DNA of 29,424 nucleotides from an uncultured Anaerococcus sp. (GTDB lineage Bacteria; Bacillota; Clostridia; Tissierellales; Peptoniphilaceae), in contig NZ_CAMXYR010000016.1 in assembly GCF_947253225.1 (NCBI RefSeq), positions 1 to 29,424 of the forward strand, given 5' to 3'. The translations under genes and the position numbers were made by a program. This document shows positions 21,840 to 29,424 of this stretch, one piece after another (position 1 is the first letter of the stretch; every line of letters begins with the position of its first letter). The notes under the pieces were generated by a model. The model searched no databases. It worked only from the letters and a program-made list of their open reading frames with translations, and was not told the DNA's origin.

Positions 21840-23867
21840 ATGACATACGAAAAGTACCTAATAGACGATATTGGCGAGCACCGTCCTAGGAAGAACCAAT
21901 ATATTATCGACTCTATTAAGGCGAGTGAAAGTGGCGAAAAAATTGATGCCAACAACCATCCTTATAATCAAAAACTAAAGGCATACGACGCAAAGAAGAA
22001 AGACCTTCTAGCTAAGGCGGATGCAGATGCTAAGAAAGACCCAAACTATTCCCTAGATCAAAAATATTTAAGGGATTTATACTATAGAAAGTTTATTGCA
22101 GATTCCTTGCTAAACTTTTATGAAGAAAATAAGGATCTTTCTTATGATAGCGAACTTGATTATAAGTTATGTAAATTAGATTATGAACAAATTCCGAAAA
22201 TCATAGAAAACGACTTGCGTCTTAAAGGTCAACTTGAAAGAGCAAGCTCTAGGCTAGAAAAATTATCTAGTGAAGAAGTTTCTAATACTAAAAAATTAAT
22301 CGAAGAAGATAGGAAGGTTCTTGCAGATAAGTTTGAGGCTGACAACAGGGATCTTGAGACCTCCTTTAAAGAAGGCCATATTTCCAAAAAAGCCTTTAAG
22401 TCTGAGAAAGAACAACTAAAGCAAAAATTCAAAGACCAAAACAAGAGACTAGATTACAGAAATCCAGAAATTTCTCTAAAAGAAGAGATAGCATCTCTAA
22501 AATACAAAATTGATAAAGACTACAAAAAAGAGATGAAGATTCTGGAGGCTGATAGGGCTGAGGCTAGGAGGAGAACTCCTGTAGAAGTAGAAAAAACTTC
22601 TGCCTATAGGTCTATTCTAACATTCCCTCTTCCAGGCCTTGGTCAAATTTTGAATGGCCAATGGCAAAAGGGACTTATGTTCCTGGCTGGAGCAATCTTT
22701 ATCTACCTAGTAGCAATTCCTTATGCTCTTGGTTTTGGTAATTACCAAGGTCAAGGTATAGCAGGACTAATCTCTCTTGCTGCTGGAGGAAGAAGATTAG
22801 ACAGGTCAATCCTCTTTATGATTGAGGGTATTATTTCCTTAATTTTTGTTGCTATGGCAGTTTTAATCTACATAGTATCCTTCAAGGATGTAAGAAATGT
22901 AGAGAAAAAAGAAATGGCTGGTATTAGACCAAACAATTTCTTCGAAACTAAAAAAATGCTAAGGACAGATGGCTTCCCATTCTTAATTACAGCTCCTGCC
23001 CTTCTAGTAATAATTTTCATAGTAATAGTACCAATCATAACTGCTATTATGATTTCATTTACAAACATGGATCCACAAAACCAAAACAAGTTCTTGTGGA
23101 TAGGAGCTAAAAACTACCTAACCATAGCTAAGGGACAGGGTATAGCTGGTCAAGCCTTCTGGCATATTTTCAGCTGGACAATAATTTGGACTATCTTGGC
23201 ATCAACTCTTGCTATAGTTCTGGGCTTTGTCTTTGCCTTAATGGTAAATAACGAAAGAGTAAGAGCTAAGAAGTTCTTTAGGACAGTTTATCTATTGCCT
23301 TGGGCAATTCCTGCCTTTATCACAATCATGTTCTTCTCAATCATGACAAGCCGTGGCGGTGTAATAGCAGAGGCGATAAACTCATTATTCAATATTAGTT
23401 TGGATATTAAAAATAATACCATACAAACAAGGGCGGCTTTGATTCTCCTTCAAGGATGGTTGGGTCATTCTTATATCTTCCTACTAACAACAGGAGTTCT
23501 GCAAGCTATTCCTAAGGATTTATACGAAGCGGCAAGTATTGATGGAGCTACAGGCTTCCAAAGAACCCTAAAGATTACAATTCCACTTGTACTCTTCCAA
23601 ATTGCTCCTATGTTAATCAACCAATACACCTTCAACTTCAACAACTTTTCTATTATTTACTTGTACAACCAAGGTGGTCCATTCAACCCACAAGTTTATG
23701 GAAACCTTGCAGGAAGTTCAGATATTTTGATCTCCTACATCTACAAGCTAACTATGGAGAGCCAATACCAAGCTATAGGTGCTGCGATAACAGTATTTAT
23801 ATCCATAATCTTGATAATAATTTCTTACTTTGGATATAAGAACTCATCAGCTTTTAAGGAGTATTAA
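21840..23867 (+). CDS. malF: Maltose-type ABC permease MalF with long N-terminal extension
   Basis: A 675-residue membrane protein, well above the roughly 290-435 of usual Gram-positive MalF proteins. Residues 1-255 are highly charged, helical and probably coiled coil (for example 120-205), with no signal peptide, so they lie in the cytoplasm. Residues 256-350 form a small membrane module: the amphipathic LTFPLPGLGQILNGQWQKGL (260-279), a helix at 280-298 and another at 325-346. The permease proper spans about 380-675 and has the EAA loop, YEAASIDGATGFQRTLKITIP (562-582), which docks to the ATPase. ILNGQWQKG resembles the PxxGQ...G.....G motif of small TM2/DUF5683-like modules. The frame is open throughout, so this is a fusion and not two genes. 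Confidence 0.88.
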   Translation: MTYEKYLIDDIGEHRPRKNQYIIDSIKASESGEKIDANNHPYNQKLKAYDAKKKDLLAKADADAKKDPNYSLDQKYLRDLYYRKFIADSLLNFYEENKDLSYDSELDYKLCKLDYEQIPKIIENDLRLKGQLERASSRLEKLSSEEVSNTKKLIEEDRKVLADKFEADNRDLETSFKEGHISKKAFKSEKEQLKQKFKDQNKRLDYRNPEISLKEEIASLKYKIDKDYKKEMKILEADRAEARRRTPVEVEKTSAYRSILTFPLPGLGQILNGQWQKGLMFLAGAIFIYLVAIPYALGFGNYQGQGIAGLISLAAGGRRLDRSILFMIEGIISLIFVAMAVLIYIVSFKDVRNVEKKEMAGIRPNNFFETKKMLRTDGFPFLITAPALLVIIFIVIVPIITAIMISFTNMDPQNQNKFLWIGAKNYLTIAKGQGIAGQAFWHIFSWTIIWTILASTLAIVLGFVFALMVNNERVRAKKFFRTVYLLPWAIPAFITIMFFSIMTSRGGVIAEAINSLFNISLDIKNNTIQTRAALILLQGWLGHSYIFLLTTGVLQAIPKDLYEAASIDGATGFQRTLKITIPLVLFQIAPMLINQYTFNFNNFSIIYLYNQGGPFNPQVYGNLAGSSDILISYIYKLTMESQYQAIGAAITVFISIILIIISYFGYKNSSAFKEY

Positions 23868-23868
23868 T

Positions 23869-24762
23869 ATGTTTAAGAAAAAGAAAAATAGTGATTTATA
23901 CCTATCAGATCTTCAACCCTTATCTGCTGGCGGAAAAACACTTCTAGGTCTAACCTATGTAATACTATTTATATGGGCTGCCTTTATCCTAGTTCCACTT
24001 GCGATAATGGTTATCTCATCCTTTAATGGCAACCAAGGTCAGTATATATCTATGTCAGGAGACTTTGTTTTCTCTTTAGATAACTTTAAATTCTTGTTTG
24101 AAAAGACTGAATTTTTAAGATGGGTTATAAATACCTTAAAGATTGCCACAGCGACAACAATTCTTACCCTACTTTTTGTATCCTTTACAGGTTATGCCTA
24201 TTCAAGGTTCAGATTTAAGGGTAAGAAGGCAAGTCTTATAACTATAATGCTAGTTCAAATAATTCCAGCCTTTGCAGGAATTACTGCTTACTATGCTATC
24301 CACTCTATAGTTGCTGGAATATTCCCAGTATTTTCAAGATCAGCTATGCTAATCTTAATCTATTCAGGTGGGGCAATAGCATCAAATACCTTTATCCTAA
24401 AAGGATATCTCGATACCATATCCCCAGAACTTGATGAGGCAGCAAAAATAGATGGTTGTTCAAACCTTCAAGTCTATAGGTTAATAATCATGCCTTTAGC
24501 TCGTCCTATGCTTGCTATAATTGCCCTTCAATGTTTTATAGGACCATTCTTGGATTACATGATGCCAAAAATCTTACTAACAAATCCGTCAGATTACACT
24601 CTTGCGACAGGGCTATTTACCCTAATATCAGACGTAAGAAATATGAATCAACCAGCCTTTGCAGCAGGAGGATTCTTATCAGCAGTTCCTGTAATGCTAC
24701 TTTTCTTAGTATTACAAGATGAGTTAGTAAGTGGACTTTCATCAGGTGCAGTAAAGGGATAG
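23869..24762 (+). CDS. malG: Maltose-type ABC permease MalG
   Basis: A 297-residue inner permease subunit with six predicted helices. It starts at the ATG 23869, one base after the malF stop, with AAGGAG 8 bases upstream; the longer frame from 23830 would overlap malF and has no ribosome site. The EAA loop ELDEAAKIDGCSNLQVYRLI (187-206) contacts the ATPase. The N-terminal cytoplasmic segment is basic (MFKKKKNSD). It pairs with MalF to form the channel. The C-terminal SGLSSGAVKG matches the usual MalG ending. Confidence 0.92.
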   Translation: MFKKKKNSDLYLSDLQPLSAGGKTLLGLTYVILFIWAAFILVPLAIMVISSFNGNQGQYISMSGDFVFSLDNFKFLFEKTEFLRWVINTLKIATATTILTLLFVSFTGYAYSRFRFKGKKASLITIMLVQIIPAFAGITAYYAIHSIVAGIFPVFSRSAMLILIYSGGAIASNTFILKGYLDTISPELDEAAKIDGCSNLQVYRLIIMPLARPMLAIIALQCFIGPFLDYMMPKILLTNPSDYTLATGLFTLISDVRNMNQPAFAAGGFLSAVPVMLLFLVLQDELVSGLSSGAVKG

Positions 24763-24772
24763 GAGTTAAATA

Positions 24773-25858
24773 ATGAAAGTAATATTAGATAATGTAGGAA
24801 AAAAATACGAGGGTCGTGAGAATTTCACTATAAGAAATATCAACCTCGAAATAGATGATAATGATTTTTGCGTAATCTTAGGACCATCAGGTTGTGGTAA
24901 GTCTACCCTTCTAAGAATGATTGCAGGACTTAACTCAATTACTGAGGGAACTTTAAGATTTAACGACAAAATAATGAATACAGTTGAACCAAAAGATAGA
25001 GATATAGCTATGGTATTCCAATCATACGCCCTATATCCACACATGACAGTTTATGATAACATGGCCTTTTCTTTGAATATGAAAAAGGAAAGGAAAGAAG
25101 TAATTGACCAAAGGATTCAAGACGTTGCAAAAATTCTTCAACTTGAAGATTACCTATACTCTAGGCCATCAGATATATCTGGTGGACAAAGACAAAGGGT
25201 TGCCCTAGGTCGTGCTATTGCAAGAAACCCAGAAGTTTTCCTAATGGATGAGCCTCTAAGTAACCTTGATGCTAAGCTTCGTGAGCACATGAGAGTTGAG
25301 ATTGTAAGAATCCACAACCAACTAGACACAACAAGTATCTATGTAACTCACGATCAAACAGAGGCTATGACTATGGCAACAAAGATTGTCCTCTTGGATA
25401 AGGGAGTTATCCAACAAGTTGGAGCTCCAAATGAGTTCTATCAAAAACCAAACAACCTCTTTGTCGCAGGCTTTATAGGTTCTCCTACCATGAATATCAT
25501 CAAAGGAAAAATCAAAGATGGTCTTTTTGTAAATGAATCTGGAGAAGTTAAGGTAAGACCATCTGACAAAGACCTCGAAAAAATCAAGGCTTATGAAGGA
25601 AAAGCAGTTCATCTAGGAATTAGGTCTGAAAGATTTATTGCAGAGAAGAGAGATTACAACTCAGTAAATGCAAATATCGAAGTAATAGAGTCCTTGGGTA
25701 AGGAACAACTTCTATATACAAAATTGAAAGACGGCACTCAACTAACTGTTAGCCAACCTGGATATTTTGAATATGCTATAGGGGAGGATCACAACTTTAC
25801 CCTAGATCCAGAAGCCTTACACTTCTTCGATGGAGAAACAACTGAAAGAATTAATTAG
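24773..25858 (+). CDS. malK: Sugar ABC transporter ATPase, MalK/MsmK type
   Basis: A 361-residue ATPase that powers the MalF/MalG channel. The nucleotide domain (1-235) has Walker A GPSGCGKST (37-45), the Q-loop at FQSYALYPHMT, signature ISGGQRQRVALGRAI (135-149), Walker B VFLMDEPLSNLDAK (155-168) and the switch histidine in YVTHDQTEA. A TOBE/regulatory domain (about 236-361) is present, as in MalK, MsmX and UgpC proteins that serve several importers. A dedicated ATPase inside the operon differs from Bacillus, where MsmX is encoded elsewhere. TAGGAG precedes the ATG, which is 10 bases after malG. A strong terminator follows. Confidence 0.94.
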   Translation: MKVILDNVGKKYEGRENFTIRNINLEIDDNDFCVILGPSGCGKSTLLRMIAGLNSITEGTLRFNDKIMNTVEPKDRDIAMVFQSYALYPHMTVYDNMAFSLNMKKERKEVIDQRIQDVAKILQLEDYLYSRPSDISGGQRQRVALGRAIARNPEVFLMDEPLSNLDAKLREHMRVEIVRIHNQLDTTSIYVTHDQTEAMTMATKIVLLDKGVIQQVGAPNEFYQKPNNLFVAGFIGSPTMNIIKGKIKDGLFVNESGEVKVRPSDKDLEKIKAYEGKAVHLGIRSERFIAEKRDYNSVNANIEVIESLGKEQLLYTKLKDGTQLTVSQPGYFEYAIGEDHNFTLDPEALHFFDGETTERIN

Positions 25859-25889
25859 GATTTGATTAAAAGAATCTTAAACTAACTAA

Positions 25890-25918
25890 GAAAAACTCTG
25901 CTTGGGGCAGAGTTTTTC
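25890..25918. terminator. Bidirectional terminator between malK and ogt
   Basis: A perfect 12-bp stem GAAAAACTCTGC/GCAGAGTTTTTC around TTGGG, with T-rich arms on either strand. It can end both the mal operon and the oppositely directed ogt gene. Confidence 0.9.
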
Positions 25919-25925
25919 TTTATCT

Positions 25926-26390
25926 TTAAAGATTGTAAGTGATATTTTCGAGATCTAGGAGAAATTTTTTGACTTCATTGCCATAGGCAAAGCCTCCTAT
26001 ATTTCCATCCTTTCTAAGCACCCTGTGGCAAGGGTTTACTATTAGGAAGGGATTTTTGCCTATGGCAGAGCCTGTGGCTCTTATTGCTTGGGGATGGCCA
26101 ATTTTTGTTGCAAGGTCGCTGTAGGTTGAGCTTTCCCCATAAGGAATTTTCCTTAGACTTTCCCGAACTTTAATTTGAAAATCAGTCCCAACTGGCTCTA
26201 GGTGCTCGTAAATAGTAAATTCCTTCCTAAGTCCTTCGAGATATTCGGATATTTCTTTATAAACCTTGTCAGTTATGGTGCTCTTCTTGTTTCTTGTATG
26301 TATTTCTTTGGCTATTTTTATTTAATAAATTTTGTCTTGGTGGGCTATAGCAAGTAAGCCAATTTTGCTTAAATAGTAGGCGTAGTACAT
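25926..26390 (-). pseudogene. ogt: Methylated-DNA--protein-cysteine methyltransferase (Ogt), interrupted by an in-frame TAA
   Basis: A single minus-strand frame from ATG 26390 to TAA 25926 spells a 154-codon Ogt protein that moves methyl groups from O6-methylguanine onto a cysteine. It contains IPYGESSTYSDLATKIGHPQAIRATGSAIGKNP (the DNA-binding helix-turn-helix), the active-site PCHRVLRKDGNIGGFAYG, and the usual tail helix. Codon 23 is TAA (26322-26324), between DKIY and IKIAKEI in the poorly conserved N-terminal domain. No ATG, GTG or TTG restarts the frame usefully downstream. All other catalytic residues are intact, so this is a recent single-base loss or a sequence error, not old decay. 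TATAAT on the minus strand (26402-26397) lies only 7 bases before the ATG, so any message would be nearly leaderless. Confidence 0.8.
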
Positions 26391-26407
26391 AGGGATATTA
26401 TATAGTC

Positions 26408-26436
26408 TTGGTAGAAATATTCCATAAGCGTATAGT
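26408..26436 (+). promoter_or_regulatory. Promoter of the gshA-radA operon
   Basis: TTGGTA (26408-26413), a 17-base spacer and TATAGT (26431-26436), 30 bases before the gshA start. It overlaps the divergent -10 region of ogt, so the two promoters may compete. Confidence 0.65.
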
Positions 26437-26465
26437 GAAATAAGTAATAAAAGAAAAGGAAAATT

Positions 26466-27776
26466 ATGGATTATAGAGAAAAAATTCAAAAAATTGTTGA
26501 ATATATAAAAAGTGGAGAGAAGAGGGAAGAGGATTTTGCCTTAGGTTTTGAAGCAGAATACTTTGTAGTGGATGGGGAAAGCCTTCAGACTCTTTCCTAT
26601 TATGGAGAGGGTGGAATTTCTGAATCTATGGAAGAGCTAAGAAAACTTGGCTTTGACAGTCATACTGAAGATGGTAATATCCTAGGTCTTAGCAAGGAGA
26701 GGGTGGATATTTCTGTAGAACCAGCCAGTCAGTTTGAACTAGCTCTCGAGTCTAGGTCAGATATACTCGAGCTTTATGATGATTACAAAAAGGCTATGGC
26801 AGAAATAATCCCTATATTTGAGAAGAAAGGTCAGGTTTTGGCGGCAATAGGTTATCATCCAAGGACTAAGATTGATGATATCAAAATAATTCCTAAGAAA
26901 AGATACGATTATATGTATGAATACTTTAAGATAAACGGAGGGGCCTTTGCTCACAATATGATGAAGGGAACAGCCAGTCTCCAACTTGCCATAGACTATT
27001 CTAGCGAGGAAGATTTTAAACAAAAGTATTTTATCGCTAACGCTCTAAGTCCTTTTTTGTATTCCTTTTTTGATAATTCCTATATTTTTGAGGGAGAGGT
27101 ATACGAGAAAAGAAATCTCCGCCAGATGATTTGGGATAATTGTGATAGGTCAAGGACTGGGGTTTATGATTTTTCTTTCGATAAGGATTTGACTTATGAA
27201 AAATACGCTAGGAAAATTTTGAATACGGATATAATTTTTGTAAATGAAAATGGCGAAGATACCTACAAGGGTTGTGTGAAATTTGCTGATATAATGGATA
27301 CAGATTCTAGCGAGGAGATGATTTTTCATGCCCTATCAATTGTATTTCCGGATGTGAGAGTTAAAAAATACATTGAAATTAGAATGCCTGATGAAGTGCC
27401 TTATCCCTATAATTTTGCTTGTTTTGCCTTGGTAAAGGGACTTTTTTATAATAAAGCAAACCTTGCAAGTCTTTATGAAATGTTTAAGGATATGGATTAT
27501 CCGACCCTCACAAATCTAAAGAGCAGGGCAGAAAGATATGGACTTAAAGCAACCTACAAGGATAAAGAACTCTATAAGTGGGGTATAGACTTTGTGAAAA
27601 TGGCGAAAAAGGCTATTCCTAATGAAAGTAACTTCCTCAATCCTTTGAAAGAAATCTTGAAAGATGGAAAAAGTCCTAGAGATATTTATGAAAGTTTGTA
27701 TAAGGAAGACCCAAGGATAGCTCTTGAGGAATTTTCTGCAAATTCTTCTCTAAGGAGGATGGGATGGCAAAGGTAA
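26466..27776 (+). CDS. gshA: Glutamate--cysteine ligase, plant/alphaproteobacterial (GCS2) type
   Basis: A 436-residue ATP-dependent ligase that joins glutamate to cysteine, the first step of glutathione synthesis. The markers are those of the plant and alphaproteobacterial GCL group: GFEAEYFVV (27-35), SVEPASQFELA (83-93) like EPGGQFELS, MMKGTASLQLAIDYSSE (165-181) like M..T.T.QVN.D.SSE, DRSRTGVYDF (227-236) and FPDVRVKKYIEIRMPDE (294-310) like FP.VRLK.YLEMR. Start: AAAAGGA precedes the ATG. No glutathione synthetase lies in the window, so the end product may be gamma-glutamylcysteine, or gshB may lie elsewhere. Its last 13 bases overlap the radA start in another frame, so the two are co-translated. 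Confidence 0.9.
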   Translation: MDYREKIQKIVEYIKSGEKREEDFALGFEAEYFVVDGESLQTLSYYGEGGISESMEELRKLGFDSHTEDGNILGLSKERVDISVEPASQFELALESRSDILELYDDYKKAMAEIIPIFEKKGQVLAAIGYHPRTKIDDIKIIPKKRYDYMYEYFKINGGAFAHNMMKGTASLQLAIDYSSEEDFKQKYFIANALSPFLYSFFDNSYIFEGEVYEKRNLRQMIWDNCDRSRTGVYDFSFDKDLTYEKYARKILNTDIIFVNENGEDTYKGCVKFADIMDTDSSEEMIFHALSIVFPDVRVKKYIEIRMPDEVPYPYNFACFALVKGLFYNKANLASLYEMFKDMDYPTLTNLKSRAERYGLKATYKDKELYKWGIDFVKMAKKAIPNESNFLNPLKEILKDGKSPRDIYESLYKEDPRIALEEFSANSSLRRMGWQR

Positions 27777-29131
27777 AGAAAGCCTATGAATGTGTTGAAT
27801 GTGGCTACACCCAAGCAGTCTGGGCTGGGCAGTGTCCGATGTGCAAGAAGTGGGGGAGCATGCATGAAGTCGTTGTGGAAAAAGCTCCTTCAAGTAGCCG
27901 AGTTATAGTTGATGATAAAAATGCGAAAAAGCTAAAAGCAATCACCTTGGACGCCTCTGAAAGAATCAAGTCCTCCTATGGAGAATTTGATAGGGCTGTG
28001 GGTGGAGGACTTGTTAGAGATTCTGTATCAATCCTTACAGCAAGGCCTGGAGCAGGAAAATCCACACTTCTTTTGCAGTTGTCAAAGTCCTATGCGGATC
28101 TAGGTTTTAAGGTCATCTATATATCTGGAGAGGAGAGCGAAAGTCAGATTAAATCAAGAGCTCTTAGGATTATGGATGAGATTTCTGAAAATATATGGAT
28201 TTTATCAACAAATTCTATGGATCTTGCCATCAAAGAGATTAAAAAAGTTGATGCGGATATAGTTTTTCTTGATTCCATCCAAACTTTTAGCCTAGCTGAG
28301 TTTGACAACAAGGCTGGAAGTCCTACTCAGACCATAGAAGTAGCCAATAAGGCTGTAGAAATTGCCAAGGACTATGATAGAAAAAGAGCGGTGATAATGA
28401 TAGGACATATGACCAAAAAGGGGGAAATGGCAGGACTAAGAACCCTAGAGCACTTGGTTGATACCGTCTTAGTTCTCGATGGGGAAAGCGAAGAAGACCT
28501 AAGGGTCTTGACTTCAACCAAAAATAGGTTTGGGAGAACAGGAGAAATCGGCTTGTTTTCTATGGATGAGGATGGGTTAAATGAAATAACCAATCCAAGC
28601 CTTTATTTTATCACAGAAAGAAATGAAGAAATAGAAGGTTCTGCCATTTCTGTAACTAAGGAAGGCTCAAGACTCCTTGAAGTTGAGATAGAATCTTTGG
28701 TCTCCAAGTCCTTCATGCCCTATCCTCAAAGGATAGGTGATTCCCTAAGGAGAGATGACCTAAACACCCTTATTTCAATTCTCCAAGAAAGAGCTGGACT
28801 TAACCTCTATGATTACAATGTAATTATAAAAACTACAGGAGGTCTTAAACTAAGCGAACCATCAGTCAACCTTGCCATAATGATATCCATAGCCTCATCC
28901 CTTATGAAAAAACCTGTTTCTGACAAGTACGTCTTTATAGCAGAAGTAGGCCTTACTGGAGAGCTAAAAAAAGTTCCTCAAATAAAACATAGACTAAAGG
29001 AGCTTGAAAGGTTGGGTTACCGAAGAGCCTATATAGCGAGAAATTCTGTTGACGAAAAGGACTTTAAGGAATTAAAAATCATCCAAAGGTCCAACATAAG
29101 AGAAGTTGTAAATGAAGTGTTGGGAAAATAA
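27764..29131 (+). CDS. radA: DNA repair protein RadA
   Basis: A 455-residue recombination ATPase that drives branch migration of recombination intermediates. An N-terminal C4 zinc finger (Cys10, Cys13, Cys24, Cys27) in CVECGYTQAVWAGQCPMC is followed by a RecA-like core. Walker A reads ARPGAGKST (93-101) and Walker B IVFLDSIQTF (166-175). The RadA-specific KNRFG (253-257) is intact. A Lon-like C-terminal domain (about 285-455) includes SVNLAIMISIASSL. The usual Walker start GDPGIGKST is altered (Ala for the first Gly), but AARP..GKT-type loops occur in DnaB, so function is likely. AAGGAGGATGGG precedes the ATG, which lies inside the end of gshA. Confidence 0.95.
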   Translation: MAKVKKAYECVECGYTQAVWAGQCPMCKKWGSMHEVVVEKAPSSSRVIVDDKNAKKLKAITLDASERIKSSYGEFDRAVGGGLVRDSVSILTARPGAGKSTLLLQLSKSYADLGFKVIYISGEESESQIKSRALRIMDEISENIWILSTNSMDLAIKEIKKVDADIVFLDSIQTFSLAEFDNKAGSPTQTIEVANKAVEIAKDYDRKRAVIMIGHMTKKGEMAGLRTLEHLVDTVLVLDGESEEDLRVLTSTKNRFGRTGEIGLFSMDEDGLNEITNPSLYFITERNEEIEGSAISVTKEGSRLLEVEIESLVSKSFMPYPQRIGDSLRRDDLNTLISILQERAGLNLYDYNVIIKTTGGLKLSEPSVNLAIMISIASSLMKKPVSDKYVFIAEVGLTGELKKVPQIKHRLKELERLGYRRAYIARNSVDEKDFKELKIIQRSNIREVVNEVLGK

Positions 29132-29167
29132 TTTAGAGCAAAACCAAAATATAAGACCTAAGAGATA

Positions 29168-29203
29168 AAAGCTTTGCAACAAGGAACTTGCAAGGCTTTT
29201 TTT
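29168..29203 (+). terminator. Terminator of the gshA-radA operon
   Basis: A 12-bp stem (29168-29179 with 29188-29199, one G-U pair) around an 8-base loop, then seven T. Confidence 0.9.
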
Positions 29204-29424
29204 CTTGTCTAGCTTTTTCATAAATAAATTCAGAAAAATTTATAAATCTTAACACGAATTTAATAACCTACCAGCTAAAATTAACTTGGAGTAGATTATA
29301 AATAAACCGACTAGATTTGTGGCTTTAGCTATAAATCGCTAATATATATTTTGTAAAAGGGATTGTTTATCCTTTCTTTTTAGGAAAATTTTGCAAGGTT
29401 TGCTTACTTGATTTTTATAAATGT
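29204..29424. other. Gene-free AT-rich right edge
   Basis: No open frame is recognisable. A weak hairpin near 29356-29375 is followed by TTTCTTTTT. A promoter-like TTGCAA at 29391 has a TATAAA about 19 bases later, running to the edge. The next gene probably begins beyond the window. Confidence 0.4.

Overview
The window is AT-rich DNA with dense genes, strong AGGAGG-type ribosome binding sites and Rho-independent terminators. It looks like the chromosome of a low-GC Gram-positive anaerobe. The ctsR-mcsA-mcsB-clpC operon, the ktrBA order, the Mn2+ riboswitch and protein wording resembling Anaerococcus/Peptoniphilus (Peptoniphilaceae, Tissierellia) point there. The genus is an inference from memory, not a computed match. 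No tRNA, rRNA, CRISPR array or intact mobile element was seen.

Layout. (1) 1-522: the last 33 codons of an unknown gene, a terminator, and a decayed IS256-type transposase tail on the minus strand. (2) 523-2249, minus: a secreted thermonuclease-like protein and a HAD phosphatase in one operon. (3) 2344-4400, plus: a split two-gene chromate-type transporter and ketopantoate reductase. (4) 4678-10081, minus: a cation P-type ATPase behind a yybP-ykoY Mn2+ riboswitch, an M42 aminopeptidase, a LOR/YxjI-like protein and a LacI-family regulator. (5) 10212-11618, plus: a sugar PTS EIIBC divergent from the regulator, with operator-like palindromes over its promoter. (6) 11944-13955: KtrB/KtrA potassium uptake. 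(7) About 14021-14170: a short transcription unit without an ORF (candidate small RNA), then a YugP-like zinc membrane peptidase. (8) 15098-19551: CtsR box and ctsR-mcsA-mcsB-clpC, in which McsB has lost its kinase motifs. (9) 20048-25858: a maltose/maltodextrin-type ABC importer operon with an extra four-helix membrane protein and a MalF carrying a long N-terminal extension. (10) 25926-26390, minus: an ogt methyltransferase gene interrupted by an in-frame TAA. (11) 26466-29131: a plant/alphaproteobacterial-type glutamate-cysteine ligase overlapping radA.

Themes. Much of the window deals with metal and stress control: the Mn2+-sensing leader on an efflux ATPase, Clp protein quality control, RadA repair and gamma-glutamylcysteine synthesis. 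Sugar uptake is the second theme (one PTS, one ABC importer). The best leads are the probable McsB pseudokinase in an otherwise normal clp operon, the MalF fusion together with its small membrane neighbour, the riboswitch-controlled ATPase, the unexplained roughly 115-nt transcript, and the interrupted ogt gene.
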